A stretch of DNA of 64,000 bases, taken from contig NC_092582.1 in the NCBI RefSeq assembly GCF_037975245.1, positions 22,964,577 to 23,028,576 of the forward strand, written 5' to 3'. Positions 24,048 to 34,686 of this stretch are shown here, piece after piece. The stretch is from Apostichopus japonicus. Taxonomy: Eukaryota > Echinodermata > Holothuroidea > Aspidochirotida > Stichopodidae. A model generated the notes under the pieces. It was given only the letters and a program-made list of their open reading frames with translations. It made no database searches and was not told the DNA's origin. Within the stretch, counting starts at the first letter, position 1. Every line of letters begins with the position of its first letter. Position numbers and translations under genes: made by a program.

Positions 24048-26316
24048 ATGCCTCCTCTTAAAATTGAAGATGAAACTATGCCAGTCGTGGCTAGTACAGT
24101 AGAAGAAAAGAAAACAGCACAGAATGAACCGAAGAAGGAATACAAAATGGAGATAGTTTGGACAAATTTAATCATTCATACAGTTCTCCATGCTACTGCA
24201 CTCTATGGTCTGACGGTTGAAATATGGCGGTCCCAATGGTACACTCTACTTTTTGGTAAGTATAAATCTTTGGTATATATATATGTATATATACCACACA
24301 GGTCTACGATAGATCCATCTTAAATCGAAGCTAAAGAGAGAGAGAGGATGGAGAGAGAAAATAAATAAATAATTAAATATATAGTAACTACTTAATACAG
24401 ACTAGCCAAGTATAAAACATATATGAAGATGTAAAACTATGTGTACCATTTTAACCTTTTCTAAACCTTTTGGTCATTTGGAATTATTATTATTATTATT
24501 ATTCGTTTACAGCTTTCGTATTAGGTTGGTTTTCTAATCTCGGTATCACAGCTGGTGCACATCGTCTGTGGAGTCATAAAGCGTATTCTGCCAAGTTACC
24601 ACTCAGAATTTTCCTAGCTATCATTGCGTCACTATCCTGCCAGGTAAGTTCATGTTGCCAGGGGCAACGGGTATAGTCCTATATACGATCTCATACTTTG
24701 TTTACATTGTTTTAAGAACGTTCTTTCAAGGGATGTCGCCCGTTTTGCGGTGCACAACTATTAAAATTTTAAATTATTTTAAATATGAAAATATAAGTGA
24801 AGGCAGTTGCGTCAGTCTTTAAAGTCGCAAGTGTGTTGCCCCTTAAATTATGCTAGAAAGTTCAACTATGATCACTTATATATCGAAACAACGAGAAATA
24901 AATTGAACTGCCACGTTCGACGCGTCTACTCTGTGTTAAAAGTCGTATTCGTTCGTATATTTGCTCCTCAATGACTGAAAATGATGCGCGTAGGATCTGG
25001 AGCGCCCAAGACAAAAAAAAAAAATACTTTGAAAATCATTCAGCAAAAGTTTTGCCATTCTCAATGTTGAAGGCAAGAAAATGACCTAGAAAACTTGTTT
25101 TGTATTTGCCTAAATTTTAACCTGCTGAAAAATTGATATCAAAATTCTGAAAGAATCATACTGTAGATTGAAACACTCAAAGTTTATGAAACCAGATTTC
25201 TAGGAATATCAAATTTGACAATTTAATGCACGCTACCCCCCCCCCCCCCAATCCCCCTTATCATCCTTTCACAAACTTTTGGTTTTTTTGGTTTATATCG
25301 TATCGGTTTCAAAATATCCCCTTCTCTATACTTTGATATATGCAGAATTCCATCTACATCTGGTGTCGAGATCATCGAGTCCACCATAAGTTCACAGAGA
25401 CTGACGGCGACCCACATAACGCGAAGAGGGGGTTCTTTTTCTCTCACGTGGGCTGGTTGATAGTCAAGAAACACCCGGAAGTTATCGAGAAGGGCGCCAA
25501 ATTAGACTACAGTGATATGCTAAATGACCCGGTTGTGAAATTTCAACACAAGTAAGTATATATTTGTATATAGCTGAAATAGTTTCATTGTATGAGTTTA
25601 TTTTGAAATGGCAAGTCGAATTGGGGAGGGGAAGGGAAGGGGAAGGGGAGAAGTTGGATCGGAAGGTGTTTGGTTGGGAAGATTATCCTAGTAAGGAATG
25701 GGGAATCGACATCATCTAAACGGAGGAGAGGAGGTGGGGTGGCGGGGGGGGGGGGGTTAGTACCCACCACATGAGTGTCAGAGGTTTAGACCGAATTCAG
25801 CATTATATTTTTCGTAAAGCTCACTGTTCAATCATTAATTTATTTCTCGCCTATTTTTCACCCTCCAGATACTACTATCCAATGATACTTGTGATCAGTT
25901 TTATTCTCCCAACCTTGATCCCTTGGTATTTCTGGAACGAATCCATCTGGAACGCCTATATCGTATCCTGTATCACTCGATTGGTGCTGACGTTAAATAT
26001 CACGTGGTGTGTCAACAGTGTCGCCCATATATGGGGGTCACACCCTTACGACGAATCCATCGACCCGGCACAGAATGTCGCCGTGTCGTTTTTCGCGCTC
26101 GGAGAAGGTTGGCATAACTACCATCACGTGTTCCCATTCGATTATCGCGCCAGTGAGTTCCGTTGGTTGGTCAACCCGACTACACAGTTCATCGACTTGA
26201 TGTATCTTGTGGGACAAGCTTACAATCTGAAATATATGACTGATGAATCGATTAAATCTAAAGCCGCAAAAGCGGGCGATGGGTCAATACATTCGAGGTT
26301 CCATAAAACACACTAA
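24048..26316 (+). CDS. D2: acyl-CoA delta-9 desaturase (stearoyl-CoA desaturase family), four coding exons
   Basis: Exons 24048-24255, 24513-24643, 25346-25551 and 25869-26316 (introns 257, 702 and 317 bp; phases 1, 0, 2). The join encodes 330 aa. A 3' splice site at 24036 lies 11 nt before the ATG, so the frame continuing upstream is intron and the gene has a non-coding 5' exon elsewhere. Di-iron ligands: HRLWSH (86-91), HRVHH (123-127), N231/H235, HNYHH (264-268). Expected four-helix ER membrane protein that uses cytochrome b5 and O2 to desaturate C16-C18 acyl-CoA. Length is slightly below mammalian SCD (about 355-359) because the N-terminal region is short. The position matching mouse SCD1 Tyr104, at the tunnel end, is Gly74. 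A perfect DR1 motif lies about 300 bp after the stop. Diverges head to head from D1, with about 14 kb between. Confidence 0.94.
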
Positions 26317-28310
26317 CAATTTTGTGTACGTCTATAAATGGAGATGAATTTTGAAAAGATGTTTAACCACCGTTTCGTGACGTATCCTACCGTGTTAAAC
26401 CAGGCTTAGGCTTTTACGATAATAGACGAAAAGTAACACAAAGCGTAAAGAACACTGCGCGGGTTCCATGGACATTTCTTCGATGTATAAAATTTATTTG
26501 GAAATCTGATGTTGCATCCTACCGTGTATTGTTGACCTTAGGCTACATATAAAAGGACAACAACACTGCATGTGTAAACATAGTCTTTAATCATATATGT
26601 TTCTACTGTTGTCAAGGGTCAAAGGTCAGGGCAAATGCTCAATATGAAGCCATTATTTTACGGCTATTTTTTTCTGTGTACAGTTTATAGAAAAAGGTCA
26701 TATCGAAATTCGTATTTTACTGTATAGATGATCGACCGATAAATAAGACTCTAAACATTTGTTTGTAAGAAATGTTCAAAATCTGACCGTAACAGCTTGA
26801 TTAATTAATTAGAATGTTTCAACATATTAAATGTTTTCATTTCCATATTAAAATGAACGACACGTTACTTAGATATGTTTGAAATCCGTGCTGGACAGTT
26901 GACCGGGCATATTAGATCAAATATGCTAGAATATGCTAGAATGCCACCGAAATGGTCACACATCGTACAACTTAATATTAACTTCCACTATTCCTGCCAT
27001 TTTCATCAACTCAAATCAGATTTAGAGATTTAAGACGTGTTTGCATTTAATGTTAAATTTTCTTACTATCGTTGCCTACAAATTTATTTAGCTTCTGTAT
27101 ATACTTATATGTCTTTATGTACAATAAAACATGTAAAATTAACTTACGAAGACGTTTCCACGTATTTTTACATTGTTTTGGTCTTAAGAGACATGGCAGC
27201 GCATATGACGGTTGCACGCGGACATGCAGGAGGGTATGCTAACCTAACCCTTTTCTTATCCCTCCTCCTTCCCCTTCCCCCAAGCGTATTGACATTTCAC
27301 TAATATATTTGCGAATGGCATGTATACCACTTCTTTCACACCCTGCCCCCTACTGACCCAAGTCACGGTCCAAGACACTTGTTAAGCCTTTCAACATAAA
27401 GTATTAACATCAAAATGTATTAGGCATACACTGTGTAGTGCACCTGTACGTGTTAACCCGTGTTTCTCGGTTTCTCTTAAAAGCTTCTCTTCATCTCTAA
27501 TGATATTGGATAAAATCTATCATTGTGTGTCTGTAGATTCCGTATATCGAGACAACGACAGAATTTGTGCCTTTGATAACTGTTAACATTATATTTGGCC
27601 GAAACTTGGCATTCTCTTATTTATATTATTTATCACATGTGAGTATCGAGAATTGACTCTGTAGCCTACCGGGATATTTTACGGTAGCTTGGCCAGCCTA
27701 CACCTATAGTTGGTGCACATCGTTCTGTGTAGTCTGTGCTCCTTGTGCTCGTTTGTTACGTAATCATGGCGATCGACAACGGTTTATGTCTAACTTGTGG
27801 CTTCAATACAGCGCAAATCGCTATCTTTTATCATCATATATGCAAAACTGAGAGTTCCATGGAGTATGCATACTGTTTATATGACCATGTGACATTGGGG
27901 TAAGATTCGGACGCCATCTTATTTCTTTTTCATCTCTGGAAAGCTACATCGAAGAACCCATCAGGTTTCTCCCTTTGTTTGTGACCATTATTAGCGTGAA
28001 ACGCCAAAGAAATGGCTAACAATACGCTTATAAAAGAACGAATGCCGGGCTTTGAAGTTTTGTGCACTAACAAACGAAAGTTTGGCTTTAAAGAATCTAG
28101 AGCATCTTGTCTCTTTTCGATAGATCGACTTCTGTCGATAGATCGAATCTAATCTCATCGACGAAGCCGAACATTCCCCCTGAAAATGGTTCTAAACTGG
28201 TCGTGAAGTCCCAACACAGGCTGCTGAGCCACCTGGACGGAATTGCTGGTCCAAAGTTGAACAGGTACAGTCCGTTAAGATATTCTTCACTCGAAAAGAA
28301 GCGAGTCCTC
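26317..28310. other. 3' flank of D2, no further gene seen
   Basis: Contains GGGTCA-A-AGGTCA (26616-26628), an AATAAA at about 27123, and at 27713-27736 a short stretch like the exon-2 sequence coding for the first histidine box (GGTGCACATCGT then CTGTG and AGTC). The open frame at 28107-28379 runs into a MITE and shows no domain. Confidence 0.4.
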
Positions 28311-28318
28311 GTTGCAAA

Positions 28319-28601
28319 CATAGGCGTAGGTGGCGGGCGGGGTGGGGGGGGGGGTTGGGCTGCTACGGGCACCTACTGAAAGAAGAATAATTTGCAATGT
28401 GTTTTTCAATGGTTAAACTTATATTATTATTATTATTATTATTATTATTATGATCATGATTATTGTAACGACTTCCCCAATAATTCTTACCAATTTGGAA
28501 TGGTAATAACACGAAAATGAGCGCGCGAAATATTTGGTTATATTTTTCGGGCAAGTCGTTACAGCCCATTTCCCAAATCAAATTGGGCTCCTACGCCTAT
28601 G
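28319..28601. mobile_element. Second hAT-like MITE family, 283 bp
   Basis: Starts CATAGGCGTAGG and ends CCTACGCCTATG, a perfect 12-bp inverted pair. Flanks are GTTGCAAA (28311-28318) and ATTGCAAA (28602-28609), an 8-bp duplication with one change. It carries a G run and an (ATT)n stretch at about 28424-28450. The inner sequence is unlike the 375-bp family. Confidence 0.75.
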
Positions 28602-29004
28602 ATTGCAAAAGTCCCTGTCGATGCCAACACACTGAATCCAACACTCTTGACAATTCATTCCCTGTCAAAAACACCTACAGAAATCTATAAGGCCACCACG
28701 TAATTATCTTTCCTGATAAACAGTCGTAATTAAAGTGTCTTTGAACCTAATTATACAGACAAACCTCCTATAATTAACATTGTTGGTGTTGTTTTCCTCT
28801 GACATAACAAAGGGCTACCCGTGCACAGTGTTAAGTTGCGATATCATTACGTTTGTTTAACTTGTGACGTCAGCACAATATATTTTGCAACACCATCGTA
28901 TGATTATTGCAGGCCAATTCTTACTAACATCAAACTTTGGAACAACCGGCAAACAACAGACACGAACTAACCCAAAGTAAAGTATGCGTATAAAAGTATG
29001 AGAG
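28602..29004. other. Intergenic, no gene seen
   Basis: Unique AT-rich DNA between the MITE and the hammerhead-like motif. The part from about 28925 may belong to the same retroelement remnant as that motif. Confidence 0.35.
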
Positions 29005-29045
29005 GGCCTGACGTTTCGATCCTACCAGGATCTTCTTCAGAGGCT
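29005..29045 (-). ncRNA. Hammerhead-ribozyme-like motif, core intact
   Basis: On the minus strand: GCCT of stem I, then the core CTGAAGA (29034-29040), then a stem II hairpin GATCC-TGGTA-GGATC, then GAAA (29014-29017), CGTC and AGGC closing stem I (4 bp). This fits a type I hammerhead with a minimal stem III, as described for Penelope-like elements. One extra A sits between the core and stem II. The same layout at 20681-20725 has a longer stem I but a broken core. Upstream CTGTCTGTCGG-rich text (29110-29140) may belong to the host element. Confidence 0.45.
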
Positions 29046-29690
29046 GAATGTAAAGTAATGTATATAAATCAGATTGCCATGTAATGCCGTTCATGGCAGA
29101 CAGATACACATACATACAGACCGACAGGCCGACAGACAGGAAAGCTAAAACTGTGGCAAACTCCCTGATTAAATAATTCTTCTATTTCTGACCGTCAAAT
29201 GGAGAATCGTCCCCCCCCCCAATCCAACTTTGTCCCGAATTTCCTGAACAATTGTGCCAACTAAAATCATGAAAGATCGCCAACCTCAACGTTTTCTGGT
29301 ATTCGTGGCTTCTGTCAATATATTTTAGCTTCATAACGCGCTTTGAAAATAAATTTACAAGCTCCCCAACTCAAAAGAAAAATACTATTGATTTGTCTTT
29401 ATAAAAATAACAGTTCAAAATTAAACAAACTTATAAACAATACGAAAATATACTGAGGCGTTTCCAATCAGTAGCGTAGTCGGAGGGGGTGGGGAGGGGG
29501 GGGGGTGCGGAGGATGTGTAGGGATGAATTCTCATACATCACAGGCGCAGGCTGGCTGCAAGCCAATATTCAATCTATTACGTTATCGTGTTGGCCTGAC
29601 CACATTATGATATAGACATTAAGTCAACAGTAATTATTGCAAGCGATATAATGGGTTTGAAATGTTGGCTTATCAATGGCAATCGGTCGC

Positions 29691-29825
29691 TATTTAAGTG
29701 TCAAGGTCCCCGAGTCATGTCGCAGTCATTGCAAGTTTATTTGTCAGACAAGGTCGTTACCGACGTATACATCCCACGATAGAAAATCTGGTACAACTCT
29801 CGCACAGTCTCAAATTACATGCACG
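29691..29825 (+). promoter_or_regulatory. Putative core promoter and non-coding exon 1 of D3
   Basis: TATTTAAG (29691-29698) looks like a TATA box; a start of transcription is expected near 29721-29728 (CGCAGTCATT). The presumed exon ends at 29825 before GTAGGTG, a fair 5' splice site. The block is strongly conserved with 46886-47021 while nearby DNA drifts more, and the D3 ATG sits 1 nt after a 3' splice site (AG at 40571-40572). Together these imply a 5' UTR intron of about 10.7 kb. The element at 29701-29709 reads TCAAGGTCC, one base away from the TCAAGGTCA found in unit B. Confidence 0.6.
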
Positions 29826-31311
29826 GTAGGTGAATCTTAAATATCTTTATTTTTTTATTTTTTTTTATTTTACTTCATATGCAGAGATATTGAAATACAA
29901 GCGCTTTTGCCTATGAAAGATAGCAAACAATGAGGGACTGATATATATTTTATCTTTGATATTAAATCGATTATACCAGAATGTAAAGTATTTGATTTCT
30001 ATTATTATTTTCATAATAATTATAATTTTAATATTTAATATAACATATATGAATTACTTATTTTCTTAACGAAGAATATAAAACGCTTGTGTTTTCTTTC
30101 TTCAATGTAAAACAAAGTTCTATTTTCATAAGAATTGTTTATTTTCTATAGATGGATAGTTTGTGAATATCATATTTCCTTCATGGTTTCATTTTTCTTA
30201 CATCTTGACAAATTGCCTAATTGTCGAGTTGCTGAGTTACACGTCACTTTGTCAATACGACAAAAATATTAATATTTAAATTTAAAAAATGTTTTGTTTC
30301 GTATGAAATTTAGGTTTTGCTCAAATATCGATAGTAATCTAAAATTCTAAGACAAAGTAATTCAATATTCTGAACTAAGTAAGCCAAGTTTCCCAAAAAT
30401 AAATTTAAAAGGTCGATTTTTCTTTAACTTTTCGATTAAGTTTCTGTACGTTATTTCAATGCTCGTATGATATTGTTTCTGGGCGACAAAAGTTTTGAAA
30501 TCAACCTTTAAAAAATAATATAAGAATGTTTTCTGACTATTTCGTTAAAAAAATATAAAAAAATAGGTCTTACTATAAAGAATACAGCGAAGTTTCTCTG
30601 AGTGTATCTTTCTTATCCAAGTAAATAAAAAGTGGATTAATTCGAAAAGATTGAAATATGTTAATCGAAAGATCTCCGAGGCTGTATTAGAAATAAATGA
30701 AACGTAGTAAACGTGCGTGTGTTTGTTTTTGTGTATGTGTGCGTGTGTGGGTATGTCTAGGCCTCACAACTGGTGATATGGGACAAAAGAAATTCCTCCT
30801 GTCACCAGTTGTGGAACAATAGAGAACAATAGTTATCGGTTGTCCATGCAGACAAAGGGTTAGAATAAAGGGAAATGTAATCGGTTGTAGCTAATGTATT
30901 AGAAAACAAGTTTGGCTGGATGTGTGTGTGCGTGTGTGTCCTCGGATGTGAATTCTAAAGATTCACCACGTCCTCGAAAGAATTGTATTGTTATGGGGTA
31001 TTATTAAGGTTAGGGTACATGAATTTGAACAATAGAAATAACAATGGGGTCCTCGGTCTGAATGAAAACACACCTGAGTGTATGAGTGTGTGTGTGTGTC
31101 AATGTTCGTATTTTCGTTAACTTTATCTTAAAACAAATGAAAATTGACGTAAACAATGGGTTAGGCCTTCCTGTTAACTTCTTGTTTATTTTAATATACC
31201 GCGAGAGATTATAACAATGGACGTAGGCTCAGACGGGGGGAAGGCGAACATTCTTGTGTCCTGTTTGTTCCTTCTATGGACCGCTTCTTCTTTATCCCCT
31301 TTTCTTTGCGT
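29826..31311 (+). other. D3 5' intron, part 1
   Basis: AT-rich and collinear with 47022-48780. It includes CCTCACAACTGGTGA / CACCAGTTGTGG, an inverted pair about 40 bp apart (30762-30815), also present in unit B (48402-48450). No ORF. Confidence 0.55.
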
Positions 31312-31998
31312 GGCCGGGGGGCGAATTTTTTTCCCAAACAGGTTCTCAGTTACGGAGTTTTCAGCCAATCAGATTGCTCGTGACGTCAGCATCAAACGCT
31401 TGATAGTTCGAAAACATACACTGAGTTACACACTGACCCTTAATAAAGTCTTGTTACGCGGTTTCCCTGCAACGCCCTAACTTTTACTTTTAATGCTTGG
31501 ATAACATGTTGACCTTACTTATGATACATACGCTACATTCTATCGGTTTCGTGTTTACGCCATCCAAGATTCGTCAGCCGTTCTATTGAAATCGGAATTC
31601 GTTTCGTGGAATGGGTAGGCCTACACCAAAATCAACTTCACGACGCGAGTTCAGCCTTGAATGAATATACGCAAAACAGTTTAGTGTATAGTCAAGGCTT
31701 CATAATTGACGCACCCCCGTAATTGACGCACCTTCAATTATTACTAGCAACGATAGAGCAGGCCACCTAAACTTTTTGCAGTCAAGCAGAATTACATATT
31801 TCATGAGTTTGAATCCATTTCAGCTATTTGATGACCAAATTGTGGAATTTTTAAGCTTTTAACACCTTTCCCCCCGGTTTTGTACGTTTTTTGGGGGGCA
31901 TTTGGAAATCTTGCACCCTAAAAATAACCATCATTTCCTCAATATCATGGACAACACTACTCTCTGAGACCTGATCTGTGTAAGCTTAGAGGCTCAAA

Positions 31999-32365
31999 CA
32001 GTGGCGTAGGAAGGTACTTTTGAGTGGGGGGGCTGAAGACTGATGGCCAGCCTGGGGGAGGGGTCTAAGGGGAGGGGGTTCCCCCTCCCCTTTGGAATTT
32101 TTTGCATTTCCAGGTGGCCACAGATGCAATTTGGTGCAATATAGCACACTTCAACACCCACTCCATTTTGTAAACTTAATTTTGTATTTTCACCTGGCCT
32201 TAGATGCAATTTGGTGCTCCAAATGAGATTTTTTTTCTCATTTGGAAATGAAAAAGGGGTTTTCTGACTTGCGAACCGGGGGGGGCGGAATGATACTTCC
32301 GCCCCTCCACATTTTTCACTGGGGGGGCTGGCGCCCCCCCAGCCCCCCCGGTTCCTACGCCCTTG
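31999..32365 (+). mobile_element. hAT-type MITE, copy 2, nested in the 6.87-kb insertion
   Basis: 367 bp, same ends and inner sequence as copy 1, flanked by a perfect 8-bp duplication GGCTCAAA (31991-31998 and 32366-32373). It jumped in after the larger element formed. Confidence 0.93.
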
Positions 32366-32442
32366 GGCTCAAAGTATAGCAAACAGCATCTAAAGTCAAT
32401 GGATGTATACTAAAGCCTTCACTACAGCTAGCTTATCGACGA

Positions 32443-32853
32443 ATGTGTCAATTTAGGGGTATGAAAGAACTTGACACGGCAGACATTTTGTGGTCAAGTT
32501 CTGTTCAATTGTACGTTGCATATGCACAGAACAACAAATATATTGAGATCATTACATTTCTGAGGAACCACACATATGAAAAACACATACAGTTGAGTGA
32601 TTTTGATTTTTCCTTGATAGAAATCGTTGATCAAATCCTTAAGTGCGTCAATTATGAGCCCACCATGCTACAGTATGATGTATTTCCGTCACTGCACTGC
32701 ACACTTAAAAATAATTGCTCAACATGGGGTAAAATGGACCACCTCTATGGTGTAAAAAGGGAACATGGTCAACAGATGTGTAAACTTTACACATTAATGC
32801 TTTGGCAAAGTTTTACCTTACTGTGGGGTAATATTTTACCACACAATGTGTAA
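32443..32853 (+). CDS. Hypothetical ORF inside the insertion
   Basis: 136 codons. The first 85 or so have ordinary, mixed composition with hydrophobic spacing that could be helical (for example IEIITFLRNH). The end runs into the TTGTGTAA repeat zone and is probably not real protein. No family is recognised. It may be a single exon of an element gene or a chance frame; it has no clear splice partner on this strand. Confidence 0.2.
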   Translation: MCQFRGMKELDTADILWSSSVQLYVAYAQNNKYIEIITFLRNHTYEKHIQLSDFDFSLIEIVDQILKCVNYEPTMLQYDVFPSLHCTLKNNCSTWGKMDHLYGVKREHGQQMCKLYTLMLWQSFTLLWGNILPHNV

Positions 32854-33110
32854 ATTATTTTACCAACTGAGCATTGTGTAAAATTTGCACAACAATGACC
32901 ATGTTCCCTTTTGTACCCCATTTTGTGTAAATTTTACCCATGTCAAGCAGGGCACTGGTTTTACCCCACAGTTGTGTAGTTTTTTTGCAAAACAGTTGTG
33001 TAATATTAGCACACCTTTTGGGGTTCCTTTTTTTTTTACAAAACAGTTGTGTAATATAAGCACACCTTTTGGGGTTACTTTTTACACACACACTTGTGTA
33101 AATAATATAA
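32740..33110. repeat. Clustered TTGTGTAA / TTTTACAC repeats, left zone
   Basis: At least ten copies in both orientations of a core like TTGTGTAAAATTT. They include an inverted pair GGGAACATGGTCA (32759) and TGACCATGTTCCC (32897), and a near-direct repeat with AGCACACCTTTTGGGGTT at about 33009 and 33059. A sister zone is at 37590-37860 on the other side of the SAM gene. Such subterminal clusters often bind transposases. Confidence 0.7.
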
Positions 33111-34436
33111 TTTTATATATACTGTAAATGTTTCAAAATCGTGTCAAAAACATATACCTTTGAACAATTTGATATAACTTCCATACTTGCATATGCTTGC
33201 GTGTTAAGTAAGGTTGCAATAATTTTAAGACTTTAGTATATATGAACAAACATGGGAACAAACATTGGCTCTATGGCAAGGAAGCCTATGATCTCAGTGC
33301 AAGAAAATAAAACACTTGTAACATCAAAATGAACTGATAAAATTTATTAAGACTTCTGTAAATAACTTTCAGCAGGAAAAATGAATTTTCTCTCTTGCAT
33401 AAAACAGAACATGAAAATCATAGAAGTGAATACCATTACAGTATTAGCAGCAATGCAGCCACATATATAGGTTAATAATATTGTTCATAGTAGGCTAAAA
33501 TATTTTTGTAGGGGAGCCATTGCATAATGAAATGTACTTTTCTTATTCTTAATTGTTTTTCTATTCAGGTTGGTGTGTGTGTGTGGGGGGGGGGGGGGGC
33601 TTTTTTTTTTACACCACTTGCTATGGGCTTGCATAATATCAACCCAAGTTTAGGTGAAAGACGAGTTAAGCTACATATCAAACAGGTGAAACATACACAT
33701 GACTTTTAAATCCTTGTGATATTTTATTCCTGGGGTATTTCCTGGATATCAATCTCACATAGCAATTATATAGCCAACAAAATCTACATTTTTTAAATTT
33801 GTTTGTGCCTAATGTTGACCTCATCAACGAGTTATTCAGAAAGTTTTCCAACATTCGGGCAATATTATTTAGAATTAATGTAAAGTGTATAATTACTATG
33901 TGTTGGATAACCATGCTAGATGCTTAAAACCCTATGAAACTCAACTTTACTAAGCTGTCATATTTCTCAAAATTCTAACATATTTACATCGACAAATGTT
34001 ACAATGTATCATATAGTTGAGGTACTAAAACAGAACTTTGAAGAAACTTAACCATCCCTTATATGCTTTCACAGTTGTTGAATAAACCATACTGGAGACC
34101 TCAAGTCCTTTAAAATCACCTATAAGCTGTGATATTTCACAAAAATCTAACATATAATAGAAAGAACTCAACACAAGTTTGAAAACACCAGAAAAATATC
34201 TATATGGAATGAAAGTAAAATCATCACTTATCTGTTATCACAGTTGTTCAATAAAACATGCTGGAGAACTAAAGCCCTGTAATATTACCTATACGCAGTG
34301 ATCACGTATAATAGAAAGAACACAACACAACTTTGAAAACAACAGAAAATATCTATATAGGAAACAGACTCAAATCATCACTTATATGTTAAACTGGGTA
34401 AAGTTTTACATACCCTTGTAACCTGAAGTAAATAGC

Positions 34437-34552
34437 AGCTAGAGGTCTAACATCTGTTTAGCTTTACATAGCCCAGGCCAATGGATACAAAGAGCGGGCC
34501 CACTTCCAGTGCCTTCTCCTCAATGATGACGAAGAGCTTCTGGAGCGGATTC
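34437..34552 (-). pseudogene. Decayed second copy of the SAM-gene terminal exon
   Basis: Minus strand: KLFVIIEEKALEVGPLF-type text repeats QLFVIIERKAMMVDTLI of the exon at 34687-34920, followed by the same Ile/Leu-x-Asp-Leu block, but with an in-frame stop where the functional exon continues into YPPQ. This suggests a local duplication of the terminal exon after which this copy decayed. Confidence 0.6.
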
Positions 34553-34686
34553 CTTGTTAACAATGACGAAAATAATGCCATGTTGCTGACAGTGGTCTTA
34601 CATAATTGATTTGATATGATAGTATGCCCTGAATGCCCTGATAGACCCTGGTTCATTCGGTACTTTAATAGCATAAATGAGAGTGT

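Noticed and set aside
28107-28379. 90-codon ORF upstream of the hAT-like MITE
   Set aside because: Its C-terminal third is MITE sequence with a G run and the rest shows no recognisable fold.
29465-29520. hAT-like end CAGTAGCGTAGTCGGAGG in unit A and CAGTGGCTTAGCCAGAGG in unit B
   Set aside because: Only one end is visible, so it may be an old remnant; not enough to call an element.
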